Positions 8,760 to 17,010 are shown, counted from the first letter of the stretch. The stretch: DNA of 64,000 nucleotides from Thalassobellus sediminis (GCF_044386045.1 NZ_JBISCD010000040.1:1674001-1738000), one strand, 5' to 3'. A program made the numbers and translations. The notes: generated by a model from the letters alone, not told the origin.

Positions 8760-9137
8760 ATGAGTAAACCGCTTACAGAACAAGAATTACACAATTTAGC
8801 CATGAATCATGTTGGAAAAGATTTAGAACAACGTGGTTTTGAATTTATAGCTATTAATAGTAAGCTTAAAAAGCATCCGCAATTTGTTTGTATGGATAAA
8901 AACAAACAGTATTATTTTGTTATTGTAAGAGCTGTAATATTGCCAGATAATCCTAATAATTTTGATGTTGTTTGGATGGAATCTTTTAAAAAACACGCTA
9001 GAGAAAATGATGCCAAAGTATTATATGCAGGCGTTGGTTTAGGTAATAACGATAAGGAAAAAGCTGCTATTTATTTAAATGAAGAGTATTTGTTAGAATA
9101 TAATGGAATACAAGTTTTAGAAACTAATTTGAATTAA
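8760..9137 (+). CDS. Conserved small protein of unknown function, upstream of apbE
   Basis: This is a soluble 125-residue protein without signal peptide or membrane segment. The order MSKPLTEQELHNLAMNHVGK, then QFVCMDKNKQYYFVIVRAVI and later DAKVLYAGVGLG suggests a small alpha/beta fold; the alternation of hydrophobic strands and an N-terminal helix would suit a nuclease-like or adaptor fold, but no catalytic motif is certain. Similar proteins may carry Nqr-subunit names because of their position, but this one has none of the ferredoxin or flavin motifs of NqrF. It ends directly against the ATG of apbE, so it is probably translated with it. Function unknown. Confidence 0.7.
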   Translation: MSKPLTEQELHNLAMNHVGKDLEQRGFEFIAINSKLKKHPQFVCMDKNKQYYFVIVRAVILPDNPNNFDVVWMESFKKHARENDAKVLYAGVGLGNNDKEKAAIYLNEEYLLEYNGIQVLETNLN

Positions 9138-10133
9138 ATGAATAGAATACTATTAATCCTTTTTTGTGTTGCTTTTTTTTCGTGTAAACAGGATTCAAAA
9201 AAAGACCCCGAACAACCTTTTAAGAATATTTTTATTGAAGGGACTGTTTTTGGAACATTTTATCAGGTTACATATGATTCCAAAATTAATTATGAAAAAC
9301 AACTTGATAGCTTGTTTTATGTAATTAATAAATCGATGTCCACCTATCAGGTAAATTCAGATATTTCAAAAATTAATAGAAATGAAGCATTTGATGTTGA
9401 TGCTCATTTTAAAAATGTATTTAAAACATCTAAAGAAATATTTACAGAAACAGAAGGCGCTTTCGACCCTACAATTGGCGCTTTAGTAAATGCATGGGAT
9501 TTTGGTCCAGAAGGAAAAGTTATTGATTTAGATAGTTTAAAAATCAATAAACTGATGCTATCGGTTGGTTTTGATAAAGCATCTATTGTTGAAAATAAAA
9601 TAGTTAAACCATTGGGTGCATTTATTGATTTTAATGCCATTGCAAAAGGCTATGGCGTTGATGTAGTTGGTAGGTATTTAGAAAGTCAAAATGTGGAAAA
9701 CTATCTTGTTAATATTGGAGGAGAACTTCGAGCAAAAGGTAAAAATATTTCAAGTAAAAATTTATGGAAAGTAGGCGTAGAGAATCCTAATTTTGATAGT
9801 TCTCAATCTATAAATAAGGTTGTTTTTCTAAAAGATAAATCTATGGCAACTTCAGGAACCTACAGAAAGTTTAAAGTAGATGAAAATGGCAATCGTTATG
9901 CTCATATTATCGATACTAAAACTGGCTATCCAAGTAAAACTAATTTGTTGAGTATTTCTGTAATTGCAGATGATTGTATGACAGCCGATGCCTATGCTAC
10001 AGCATTTAAAGCTATGGGGATTGAGAAAATAAAAGATTTTTTAAAAACACACCAAGAACTTAAAGTGTTTTTAATTTTTGAAAATGATAAACAGGAATTT
10101 GAGACTTTGACTTTAAATGGTTTTCCTGAATAA
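9138..10133 (+). CDS. apbE: ApbE, FAD:protein FMN transferase (lipoprotein)
   Basis: ApbE transfers FMN from FAD to Thr in Dxx(S/T)GAT motifs of NqrB, NqrC and related proteins in the periplasm, using Mg2+. The signal sequence ends in a lipobox, FFSCKQ, with the lipidated Cys near residue 16. Family sequences present are TVFGTFYQVTY, DFNAIAKGYGVDVVG (~residues 164-178), GTYRKF, and DDCMTADAYATAFKAMG near the C-terminus, which holds metal-binding Asp and Thr. The 331-residue length is normal. Its location 2 kb after nqrF fits a role in maturing that complex. Confidence 0.95.
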   Translation: MNRILLILFCVAFFSCKQDSKKDPEQPFKNIFIEGTVFGTFYQVTYDSKINYEKQLDSLFYVINKSMSTYQVNSDISKINRNEAFDVDAHFKNVFKTSKEIFTETEGAFDPTIGALVNAWDFGPEGKVIDLDSLKINKLMLSVGFDKASIVENKIVKPLGAFIDFNAIAKGYGVDVVGRYLESQNVENYLVNIGGELRAKGKNISSKNLWKVGVENPNFDSSQSINKVVFLKDKSMATSGTYRKFKVDENGNRYAHIIDTKTGYPSKTNLLSISVIADDCMTADAYATAFKAMGIEKIKDFLKTHQELKVFLIFENDKQEFETLTLNGFPE

Positions 10134-10206
10134 GTGAAAGAATAAAATCTTCTATCGCTTTCGCTGAAATTTAGCAGTTTTATAAATTTTTAATATAGAA
10201 AAGGTA

Positions 10207-10581
10207 TTAAAAAGATAAAGCATGAATTAATACCAATAACCAACCGCTAACTAAAAGTAAACCGCCAATTGGAGTTATAGGTCCTAAAAACTTTACCTTT
10301 TTGCCTTTAGCATCACTTAAAACAAGGCCATAAATACTAAAAGAGAATAGTATAATGCCAATAGTGAAGCAGCAATATGTTGCAGTTGTTATCATTTCAG
10401 CATTAAAGCCCAAAACTAATAAAACAATAGCATGATACATTTGGTATTTTACACCAACTTCAAAACTATGTAATTGTTCTGTAGATAATATTTTCTTTAA
10501 AGCATGAGCTCCAAAAGCACCAAATATTACAGATAACATTCCGAAAGCAGCAGCGGTAGCAATTATAGTTTGTTGTGTCAT
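10207..10581 (-). CDS. DUF423 small membrane protein
   Basis: This is an inner-membrane protein of 124 residues with four hydrophobic segments. The N-terminal AAAFGMLSVIFGAFGAHALK and the central YHAIVLLVLGF are hallmarks of the DUF423 (YgdD) family, whose function is unknown. The gene is the last of the minus-strand group that begins with the DHH phosphoesterase, and it converges on apbE. No clear terminator hairpin is seen in the 70 bases between the two stop codons. Confidence 0.88.
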   Translation of the reverse strand: MTQQTIIATAAAFGMLSVIFGAFGAHALKKILSTEQLHSFEVGVKYQMYHAIVLLVLGFNAEMITTATYCCFTIGIILFSFSIYGLVLSDAKGKKVKFLGPITPIGGLLLVSGWLLVLIHALSF

Positions 10582-10600
10582 TAAAGTGCGGTTTAGTAAG

Positions 10601-11083
10601 CTATTTTTGTGTGTAATTTATACTATCACCCACAGAAATTTTCCAAGTATCAACCAAACCAGCATTAATTTCTAAAACATATTTTGCTGGTGCATTTGAA
10701 GGTAGCGAACTTTCATCAAAAGGTTTTGCGTTTTTTTGAAAGCTTACTATTTTATAAGCATCATCAATATAGATTAAATCTAAAGGAATACGCGTGTTTT
10801 TCATATAAAAGTAACGCTCTTTAAAGTCATTAAAAACAAATAGCATGCCTTGATTTTTCTCCATAGAATCTCGGTACATCAATCCTGTTTGTATATCAAA
10901 ATCAGTGTCAGCAATTTCAATATCTAAATTTACTTTTGTGGAATCTGATTTTATAATGGATAGTTCGCCTTCCTTAGTAAAAGTTACTTCTGTTTGCTTT
11001 ACAACCTTTTTGTCTTCTTTACATGATGAAAAGATTATAAATAGTACACTAACAATTAATAAAGTATATCGTTTCAATAACAT
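10601..11083 (-). CDS. DUF192 lipoprotein
   Basis: This is a 160-residue exported protein. The signal sequence ends in FSSCKED, so it is probably a lipoprotein. The rest is the DUF192 domain: DTDFDIQTGLMYRDSMEKNQGMLFVF, then FYMKNTRIPLDLIYID and the ending YVLEINAGLVDTWKISVGDSI. The family folds as a small beta barrel and its role is not established. It lies 1 base after the lgt stop and probably shares its mRNA. Confidence 0.88.
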   Translation of the reverse strand: MLLKRYTLLIVSVLFIIFSSCKEDKKVVKQTEVTFTKEGELSIIKSDSTKVNLDIEIADTDFDIQTGLMYRDSMEKNQGMLFVFNDFKERYFYMKNTRIPLDLIYIDDAYKIVSFQKNAKPFDESSLPSNAPAKYVLEINAGLVDTWKISVGDSINYTQK

Positions 11084-11084
11084 G

Positions 11085-12011
11085 TTATTTTACAACTGAT
11101 TTCGGTTTAAAAATGAACATAAAGTAAAGTCCTAATAGCACAAACGGAATACTTAACCATTGCCCTGTGTTTAGGAACCAATCTGCTCGTTCTTGATTTT
11201 GTGGTTCTTTAACAAACTCAACAAAGAAACGAATAGTCCAAAGTAGTACTAAGAATAGTCCAAAAAGAAAGCCTGTTTGGTCTTTTTTATTAGTTTTAGT
11301 ATAGAAATACCATAAAATTAAAAACACAAAAATATAGCAAAACGATTCATATAATTGAGCAGGATGGCGATAAGGTACTTTGTCTAATAACTCAGCAAAT
11401 TGCGGATTGTCAGTAACAGCAGCATATGCTTTTTTCACATCCTTGATTCCTGTAAGTTGTGTAATTTCTCTTTTGTAATATTCATCTTGAATAAAACGAA
11501 CTCCAAAATTAGAATCGGTTACTTTTCCAATAATTTCAGAATTAATAAAATTTCCAATTCTAATAAAAACAGCACCAGAAGCTACAGAAATTACAATTCT
11601 ATCTAAAATCCATAAAAGCGATTTGTAATTGTATTTTCTTCGGTATAAATACATACCAATAATAATACCTATAGCAGCACCATGACTAGCAAGTCCTTGA
11701 AAACCTGTAAATTCAAAACCACCTTTGAATTTAAAAGGTAAAAAGATGCTAAAGAAATCTTGACTTATTAATTCCGATTGATAAAATAACACATGACCTA
11801 AACGAGCTCCTAGCATGGTTGCTAAAACCGTATATATAAAAAGCGGGTCTAAGTAATCTAATGATACTTTTTCTTTTGTGAAAATACGTTTCATAATATA
11901 CCATCCAACAATAAATGCTGTAACCCACATAAGGCTGTAAAAATGGAGTTTGAAATTTCCAATAATGTCAATGCCAGTTATTGGGTTCCAATCAAATTTT
12001 AATAGTTGCAT
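11085..12011 (-). CDS. lgt: Prolipoprotein diacylglyceryl transferase
   Basis: Lgt moves a diacylglyceryl group from phosphatidylglycerol to the lipobox Cys of prolipoproteins, the first step of lipoprotein maturation in the inner membrane. The 308-residue protein has about seven membrane helices. The signature RIGNFINSEIIGKV, the HGAAIGIIIG segment and RHPAQLYE before helix six are all present. An insert of about 35 residues around KREITQLTGIKDVKKAYAAV lies between signature and RHPAQLYE. Neighbouring genes encode several lipoproteins that need this enzyme. Confidence 0.95.
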   Translation of the reverse strand: MQLLKFDWNPITGIDIIGNFKLHFYSLMWVTAFIVGWYIMKRIFTKEKVSLDYLDPLFIYTVLATMLGARLGHVLFYQSELISQDFFSIFLPFKFKGGFEFTGFQGLASHGAAIGIIIGMYLYRRKYNYKSLLWILDRIVISVASGAVFIRIGNFINSEIIGKVTDSNFGVRFIQDEYYKREITQLTGIKDVKKAYAAVTDNPQFAELLDKVPYRHPAQLYESFCYIFVFLILWYFYTKTNKKDQTGFLFGLFLVLLWTIRFFVEFVKEPQNQERADWFLNTGQWLSIPFVLLGLYFMFIFKPKSVVK

Positions 12012-12067
12012 AGTTTTTGTTTTTTCAACGTAAATATAAAAGTTTGAAATCTCTTTAGTGTTAAAAT

Positions 12068-13195
12068 TTATTTAATTAGTTCAATAATTTCAACTTCAAA
12101 AATAAGATTCGTTTTTCCAGGAATACCTCTGTTTCCAGCTTCTCCGTAAGCTAAATGGTATGGTATAAAAAGAGTAGCTTTATCTCCAATACTTAATTGT
12201 TGTAAACCTTCTTTAAAGCCTGCAATCATTTTAGCGTCAGGGCTAATATCGGCAGGAATAGGTTTGTAAGCATTTGCAGCTTTCTTTCTTTCATTAACAG
12301 CATTAAGAGTTTCTGCAATTTCTAGTTTGCTTGTGTCAAGTAATTTTCCGTCTTCAAAATAAACAGAATAATGGGTTAATACTTCTGCAATTTCAGGTAA
12401 TTTTTTACCAGTTCCTTTTTCTGTAATCAGATATTGTAAACCAGATGGCAGGGTGATGGCTTCTTCTTTTTGTTTGCTAAATTTCTCTTTTGTTGCTTTT
12501 AAAAGCGCTTCAGTTTTTGCTGCAGCTTCTTTTTCTTTTTTCTCAGCTTCAGCAAAATGATTCACAAAAATATCTGGAGCATCAAACTTTTTAGCCTCTT
12601 TTCCTTTTCGTATAATATTTAATTCTGTAATAACAACATCTACTTCGGGCTTATTATTAGCGCCTGTTTTTACATTTGATATGCTATCTTCTACATCTAA
12701 TCCTAATACAAGTTCTCCAAAAACAGTATGTCTGTTATCTAAGTGTGGAGTAGGTTTATCTGTTATAAAAAACTGACTTCCATTTGTTTTTGGTCCAGAA
12801 TTAGCCATAGATAAAATACCAGCTTTATCATGTGTTAAATCAGGGTTAAACTCATCCATAAATTTGTAACCTGGGTTTCCAGTTCCATTACCCAAAGGAT
12901 CGCCTCCTTGAATCATAAAATCATTAATAACACGATGAAAAATGGTGCCATTATAGAATTTTTTTCCTTTATATTTTTCATTAACCATGATGTTTTCTCC
13001 TTCGGCTAATGATACAAAATTGGCAACTGTAATGGGTGTTTTCTCGTAATCTAGTTTTGCTACCATAATACCTTTTGTAGTTACAAATTCAGCATACATG
13101 CCGTCTTCTAGATCTGGGTATTGTGCTTTACATGCTGTAAAACTTATTAATAATGCTAAGAATGAAATTTTAATAGTATGTTTTAATAGGTGCAT
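12068..13195 (-). CDS. Cyclophilin-FKBP fusion peptidyl-prolyl isomerase (lipoprotein)
   Basis: This is a 375-residue periplasmic or outer-membrane lipoprotein (lipobox LISFTACKA). Residues ~30-195 form a cyclophilin domain with FYNGTIFHRVINDFMIQGGDP and NSGPKTNGSQFFITD, which include the conserved Arg and Gln-Phe-Phe of the active site. A charged helical linker of about 40 residues (EAEKKEKEAAAKTEALLK) leads to an FKBP domain (~245-375) ending GIPGKTNLIFEVEIIELIK. Two isomerase folds on one chain suggest a chaperone for exported proteins. It lies 10 bases after gldI. Confidence 0.93.
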   Translation of the reverse strand: MHLLKHTIKISFLALLISFTACKAQYPDLEDGMYAEFVTTKGIMVAKLDYEKTPITVANFVSLAEGENIMVNEKYKGKKFYNGTIFHRVINDFMIQGGDPLGNGTGNPGYKFMDEFNPDLTHDKAGILSMANSGPKTNGSQFFITDKPTPHLDNRHTVFGELVLGLDVEDSISNVKTGANNKPEVDVVITELNIIRKGKEAKKFDAPDIFVNHFAEAEKKEKEAAAKTEALLKATKEKFSKQKEEAITLPSGLQYLITEKGTGKKLPEIAEVLTHYSVYFEDGKLLDTSKLEIAETLNAVNERKKAANAYKPIPADISPDAKMIAGFKEGLQQLSIGDKATLFIPYHLAYGEAGNRGIPGKTNLIFEVEIIELIK

Positions 13196-13205
13196 TGTAA
13201 TATAT

Positions 13206-13742
13206 TTAGTTTTGGGTTGTTATAGAATTTACGGTGACTTCACAAACTATAGGTGTATTGTGTGATATTTTATTTTCATCTCCATAATAACCATAAGCTT
13301 TTTGTGATGGAAATATAAAAGTTGCTGTTTCACCAGTTTTTAAAAGTTTTAAACCTTCACGTAAACCTGTGAAAAGCTCTTGCTTATCCATAGCATACGT
13401 TTGAGTTTTTATTTCTTCCTTAGAATAAATAAGGTCTCCATTTAAGCGTTTTACATCATAGTTATAGTTTATAATGTCTCCAAAAACGGGTGTTTTTAAA
13501 GAATCATTTTCAACTTTAAGATTGTAGTAGTACCAAAATCCGCTTTGAGAAGCTATGAATGTATTATTTTGCTGCTCCATAATTTTTTGAATAGCAGCTT
13601 GTTCTTTAGCATTTAATTTTTTGTTGCGTTCTATGGAAGCATTAATAATAGACCCTGATTTAGTAGATATAGGTTTTCTAGCCTCAGGACTTTTACATGC
13701 CGCTATAAATACAATGCATATTAATGTTAAAAATTTATTCAT
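13206..13742 (-). CDS. gldI: Gliding motility-associated FKBP-type isomerase lipoprotein GldI
   Basis: GldI is an FKBP-type peptidyl-prolyl isomerase lipoprotein required for gliding in Flavobacterium johnsoniae, where it is thought to help fold motility or type IX secretion proteins. The 178-residue protein has a lipobox (VFIAACKSP) and an FKBP-like C-terminal half (GLREGLKLLKTGETATFIFPS, KISHNTPIVCEVTV). Its ATG overlaps the end of the DHH phosphoesterase gene by 8 bases. Position next to a second isomerase supports the call; motility of this strain is not shown. Confidence 0.88.
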   Translation of the reverse strand: MNKFLTLICIVFIAACKSPEARKPISTKSGSIINASIERNKKLNAKEQAAIQKIMEQQNNTFIASQSGFWYYYNLKVENDSLKTPVFGDIINYNYDVKRLNGDLIYSKEEIKTQTYAMDKQELFTGLREGLKLLKTGETATFIFPSQKAYGYYGDENKISHNTPIVCEVTVNSITTQN

Positions 13743-14757
13743 TATTCAGGGATTTATTATAGCTAGGTAATATATTGATAAATTTTTCAATAGTATCATT
13801 TAGTGATAAATGACTTCTTCCTCCGGCAGCATTTGTATGACCACCACCTTCAAAATGAGAGCGTGATAATTCGTTAACCGAAAAATCGCCTTTCGAGCGC
13901 AACGATATTTTTATAATACCTTCTTGTCTGTCTTCAATAAAAATAGCAGCAAGTACTATGTTTTGTAAAGATAACGCATAATTAACAACGCCTTCGGTAT
14001 CACCTTTCTTATAATTATATTTAAATAATTCCTCTTGCGATAAACTAATATAGGCCGCTCTAGATTCTGGAATAACTTTTAAGTTATTAAGGGCGCATCC
14101 TAATAATTGTAAACGTTCGTAGGTATTAGTGTCGTATACATTATTATGAATTTGGGTATTGTCTGCTCCTTTTTCTATAAGATGTGCAATAATTTCGTGC
14201 GTTCTACTTGTGGTAGAACGAAACCTGAAAGAGCCTGTATCTGTCATGATTCCCACATATAAACAGGTAGCAATTTCAACATTTATAGCATCGGTATCAC
14301 CAAGCATATCAATAAAATGATATATCATTTCGCAGGTAGAACTCATGCTTACATCACTAAACATGTAGGTGGCATAATTATCTGGCGCTTGATGGTGGTC
14401 TATCATTATTTTAATAGCACTGCTTTTTTCTAGAACAGTTTCCATATTTCCTGTTCTATGATATGCATTAAAATCTAGGGTAAAAATAATATCGGCAGCT
14501 TCAACTAAATCATTACAAGTTTTTGTTTGCGAATCGTGTTTTAAAATAGTAGATTCTCCTGGTATCCATTTTAAAAAACTAGGATAATCATTTGGCGTTA
14601 TTACTGTAATATCGTGATTGTTGTTTTTTAATAAGTAGTGGTATAAACCTAAAGTAGAGCCAATAGCATCGCCATCAGGGTTTTTATGTGGTACAATTAC
14701 TATCTTTTTTTTTGTTGAAAGTAGCTGTTTTATACTTGTAATATCTTCTTTTGTCAT
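13735..14757 (-). CDS. DHH-family phosphoesterase (NrnA-like oligoribonuclease/pAp phosphatase)
   Basis: This is a soluble 340-residue protein with the DHH motifs in order: VPHKNPDGDAIGSTLGL (~residues 22-38), LDFNAYHRTG (~95-104), MIDHHQAPDNY (~118-128), and the C-terminal DHHA1 element SHFEGGGHTNAAGG. NrnA-type enzymes cleave short RNAs and dephosphorylate pAp with Mn2+. The motif set supports the family; the exact substrate is inferred from similar proteins. It opens the minus-strand group through gldI to DUF423 and is divergent from ndk. Confidence 0.88.
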   Translation of the reverse strand: MTKEDITSIKQLLSTKKKIVIVPHKNPDGDAIGSTLGLYHYLLKNNNHDITVITPNDYPSFLKWIPGESTILKHDSQTKTCNDLVEAADIIFTLDFNAYHRTGNMETVLEKSSAIKIMIDHHQAPDNYATYMFSDVSMSSTCEMIYHFIDMLGDTDAINVEIATCLYVGIMTDTGSFRFRSTTSRTHEIIAHLIEKGADNTQIHNNVYDTNTYERLQLLGCALNNLKVIPESRAAYISLSQEELFKYNYKKGDTEGVVNYALSLQNIVLAAIFIEDRQEGIIKISLRSKGDFSVNELSRSHFEGGGHTNAAGGRSHLSLNDTIEKFINILPSYNKSLNNE

Positions 14758-14816
14758 AGTGAGCGAAGATACAATTTTTTAAAATTTGTTTATATTGTTT
14801 TTAAATAGAAATACAT

Positions 14817-14824
14817 TACTTTTG
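14817..14824 (+). promoter_or_regulatory. -7 promoter element of ndk
   Basis: TACTTTTG matches TAnnTTTG. A partial -33 box (ATTG, 14794-14797) lies 19 bases upstream. The element sits inside the upstream part of a longer open frame, which rules out a start for ndk at 14786 and supports ATG 14846. Confidence 0.6.
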
Positions 14825-14845
14825 CGCAAAATTAAATTTAATAAA

Positions 14846-15265
14846 ATGGCAACAAATAGAACATTTACAATGCTAAAGCCAGATGCGGTTGAAAAAGGAC
14901 ACATTGGCGCAATATTAGAAAAAATTTCAGCTTCAGGATTTAGAATTGTTGCAATGAAATTAACACAGATGACTAAAGCTGATGCTGAAACATTTTATGC
15001 AATTCATAATGAGCGTCCGTTTTTTGGAGAGTTAGTTGAATATATGACTCGTGGACCAATTGTTGCTGCAATTTTAGAAAAAGAAAATGCAGTTGAAGAT
15101 TTTAGAACTTTAATTGGTGCTACAAACCCTGCTGATGCGGCCGAAGGTACTATTCGTAAAATGTTTGCAGATTCAATTAGTGAAAATGCAGTACACGGAA
15201 GTGATAGCGATGATAACGCTGCTATTGAAGGTGCTTTTCATTTCTCTGGAAGAGATATGTTTTAA
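14846..15265 (+). CDS. ndk: Nucleoside diphosphate kinase
   Basis: Ndk transfers the gamma phosphate of ATP to nucleoside diphosphates through a phosphohistidine. The 139-residue protein beginning MATNRTFTMLKPDAVEKG is the normal length, and H117 in NAVHGSDSDDNA is the active-site residue. The frame is open further upstream to 14786, but the extra 20 residues are not part of the family and the promoter element lies inside them. A bidirectional terminator follows. Confidence 0.97.
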   Translation: MATNRTFTMLKPDAVEKGHIGAILEKISASGFRIVAMKLTQMTKADAETFYAIHNERPFFGELVEYMTRGPIVAAILEKENAVEDFRTLIGATNPADAAEGTIRKMFADSISENAVHGSDSDDNAAIEGAFHFSGRDMF

Positions 15266-15285
15266 GTATTAAAAAATATTTATAT

Positions 15286-15318
15286 AAAAAATCCCGCAAC
15301 ATTGTTGCGGGATTTTTG
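15286..15318. terminator. Bidirectional terminator between ndk and a cold-shock gene
   Basis: ATCCCGCAACA and TTGTTGCGGGAT form an 11-12 bp stem flanked by A and T runs, placed between two converging genes. Confidence 0.92.
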
Positions 15319-15342
15319 TTTCAATAATGTTAGTAATATATA

Positions 15343-15534
15343 TTAAACTACTTTTACATTTACTGCGTTTAAACCTTTTCTACCTTCCTGTAAATCAAAT
15401 TCAACTTCATCGCCTTCGCGAATTTCGTCGATTAATCCAGAAATGTGAACAAAATGTTCTTTGTTTGAACCTTCTTCTATTATAAATCCGAATCCTTTAG
15501 AATCGTTGAAGAATTTTACTGTTCCTTTACTCAT
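15343..15534 (-). CDS. Cold-shock domain protein (copy 1)
   Basis: This is a 63-residue single cold-shock domain. The RNP1-like KGFGFI (residues 13-18) and RNP2-like HFVHIS (27-32) motifs bind single-stranded RNA or DNA, and such proteins act as RNA chaperones. It differs from the copy at 15699-15890 at only six or seven of 63 positions, clustered around residues 19-23. Each copy has its own promoter element and terminator, so they are separate tandem transcripts. Confidence 0.95.
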   Translation of the reverse strand: MSKGTVKFFNDSKGFGFIIEEGSNKEHFVHISGLIDEIREGDEVEFDLQEGRKGLNAVNVKVV

Positions 15535-15570
15535 TGTTTTAAAAATATTAAATTAATTACTAATTGGATT

Positions 15571-15578
15571 GCAAACTT
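15571..15578 (-). promoter_or_regulatory. -7 promoter element of cold-shock copy 1
   Basis: The plus strand reads CAAACTTA, the complement of TAAGTTTG, which matches TAnnTTTG. It is 37 bases before the start codon at 15534 and leaves a leader of about 30 bases. Confidence 0.5.
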
Positions 15579-15640
15579 AATGCCAAATAATAATTTTCTA
15601 CTTAACAGTGAGTTATGCGAGGAAAAGATAAGAAATAAAA

Positions 15641-15672
15641 AAAAGCCTGTCAAATATTTTTGACAGACTTTT
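15641..15672 (-). terminator. Terminator of cold-shock copy 2
   Basis: CTGTCAAA pairs with TTTGACAG around a four-base loop; after one mismatch the stem continues into A/T runs. It lies 27 bases past the stop of the downstream-facing copy. Confidence 0.8.
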
Positions 15673-15698
15673 AAGTTGTAATTGTTAAAGTATATATC

Positions 15699-15890
15699 TT
15701 AGATTACTTTTACGTTTACGGCGTTTAATCCTTTTCTACCTTCTTGTAGATCGAATTCAACTGCATCACCTTCACGAATTTCATCGATAAGTCCTGAAAT
15801 GTGTACGAAATGTTCTTTGTTGTTGTCATCTTCAGTGATAAATCCAAATCCTTTTGAATCGTTGAAGAATTTTACGGTACCTTTACTCAT
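15699..15890 (-). CDS. Cold-shock domain protein (copy 2)
   Basis: This 63-residue cold-shock domain protein has the same KGFGFI and HFVHIS nucleic-acid-binding motifs as its neighbour. The start at 15890 (MSKGTVKFF) is chosen because the neighbour begins identically; a longer frame to 15929 would run through the promoter element at 15918. Arises from a local duplication with copy 1. Confidence 0.95.
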   Translation of the reverse strand: MSKGTVKFFNDSKGFGFITEDDNNKEHFVHISGLIDEIREGDAVEFDLQEGRKGLNAVNVKVI

Positions 15891-15917
15891 TGTATTTGTA
15901 TTAAAATAATTAAGTCT

Positions 15918-15925
15918 CAAAGGTA
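15918..15925 (-). promoter_or_regulatory. -7 promoter element of cold-shock copy 2
   Basis: The plus strand reads CAAAGGTA, the complement of TACCTTTG, matching TAnnTTTG 28 bases before the chosen start codon. Confidence 0.5.
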
Positions 15926-15987
15926 GCATAAATAATGATAGCTTTTTCTTTTATTTTAAAATATTTATAATATTTTAAAATATCTAA

Positions 15988-16284
15988 TTATCGCAGTACC
16001 AGTTTTTTAATAATTTCTTTGCCTAATTCTTCGTTAAGCATGTCTATTATTTTTTGTTTACCATAGCTTAATTCTTCTCTAAGAACACTAGAACTCAATT
16101 GTATATATAAGGTATCTCGCTCTAAATTTACAGATGTTGTGTAGTTGTTAACGCCATTTCCCATAAGGTTTGCCCAAGCATCGGCAACATTTACTTTGTC
16201 TAAACCTTTTTCTAATTTATTGGTTTCAACAAATTCTCTTAATGCGTCACTTATGCTTATATGTTCGTTGTTACGTTTTGCCAT
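15988..16284 (-). CDS. DUF721 / DciA-like protein
   Basis: This is a 98-residue protein of the DUF721 family, to which the helicase-loading factor DciA belongs. ISISDALREFVETNKLEKGLDKVNVADAWANLMG (residues ~9-42) is the family's N-terminal helical part and ERDTLYIQLSSSVLREELSYGKQKII the following KH-like segment. Genes of this family commonly lie near recF or dnaA. Here recF is one gene upstream. The replication role is known for DciA and inferred for this protein. Confidence 0.8.
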   Translation of the reverse strand: MAKRNNEHISISDALREFVETNKLEKGLDKVNVADAWANLMGNGVNNYTTSVNLERDTLYIQLSSSVLREELSYGKQKIIDMLNEELGKEIIKKLVLR

Positions 16285-16319
16285 AGTGTCTATTATAACT
16301 TGTTAAGTCGGTTTTATTC

Positions 16320-17000
16320 TTAAATATCAAATTTAAATAATTTCCTTACGTGTTTTTCTTTTTGATACCAATCATTATAAACTAATTCTATGTTGTTTAC
16401 AGAAAATGAGCCAAAGTTATAATTTTTAAAGCTTTCAATGGCTTTTAATAATTCAGATTTTTTATTTAATTTTTCTTTAAAACGAACTACTGTACTGTGT
16501 GCTGTTTGTATAGAATAACGTTTGTCAATACTTTGCTCTAAGGTAGTGTTTTTAAAGTTTTCTCTTAAGTTGTTTCTTATGTTGTTTAAAGATTCGTTAT
16601 TCATAAAACCTTGTATCATAATACATGAAGGAGATGCTGTAATTCCTTTAAAATCAATTTTTAAATTAGAATTTTTAATGATGCTTTCTTCAATAATTTT
16701 TATGTATTCAGATTGTTTGATGTTTTCTAATTTAAATCCATCATAACATGATATAATAGACATAACTGTTATATGGATATCTGAATTTTGATAATAATAT
16801 TGATTTGAATCTATTGATTTTAGTTCATTTAGAAATTTTTGAATTTCATTTTTAACTTCAATAGAAGGTCTTATAACAAGTGTGATTCCGAATCTTTTAT
16901 CTAATGAAGATTCTATTAAATCATCAATTTGATAATTGTTATTAGATATTTTTTGAATAGATTCTGTGTAAAGATTGTTGTAGTGCTCGTTAAGGTTCAT
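16320..17000 (-). CDS. 2H phosphoesterase-superfamily protein between dciA-like gene and recF
   Basis: This is a soluble 226-residue protein with no signal peptide. It has two HxT motifs, H76-I-T78 in DIHITVMS and H168-S-T170 in TAHSTVVRF, about 90 residues apart and each preceded by a hydrophobic strand. This is the signature of the 2H superfamily, which includes RNA 2',3'-cyclic phosphodiesterases, 2'-5' RNA ligases and oligoadenylate hydrolases. The pair of histidines would act on a cyclic phosphate or 2'-5' bond. The substrate is unknown. It lies in an apparent operon with recF and the DciA-like gene, 10 and 35 bases apart. Confidence 0.72.
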   Translation of the reverse strand: MNLNEHYNNLYTESIQKISNNNYQIDDLIESSLDKRFGITLVIRPSIEVKNEIQKFLNELKSIDSNQYYYQNSDIHITVMSIISCYDGFKLENIKQSEYIKIIEESIIKNSNLKIDFKGITASPSCIMIQGFMNNESLNNIRNNLRENFKNTTLEQSIDKRYSIQTAHSTVVRFKEKLNKKSELLKAIESFKNYNFGSFSVNNIELVYNDWYQKEKHVRKLFKFDI

Positions 17001-17010
17001 TTAAACAAGT

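Noticed and set aside
8760..9137. Naming the 125-residue protein as an NqrF subunit
   Set aside because: It lacks the ferredoxin cysteines and FAD/NADH motifs; a true nqrF lies at 5867-7174.
14786..14845. Longer ndk start adding 20 residues
   Set aside because: The promoter -7 element lies within the extra part, and the family starts at MATNRTFTMLKPDA.
15891..15929. Longer start for the second cold-shock protein
   Set aside because: The extra 13 codons contain the promoter element, and the tandem copy starts at MSKGTVKFF.
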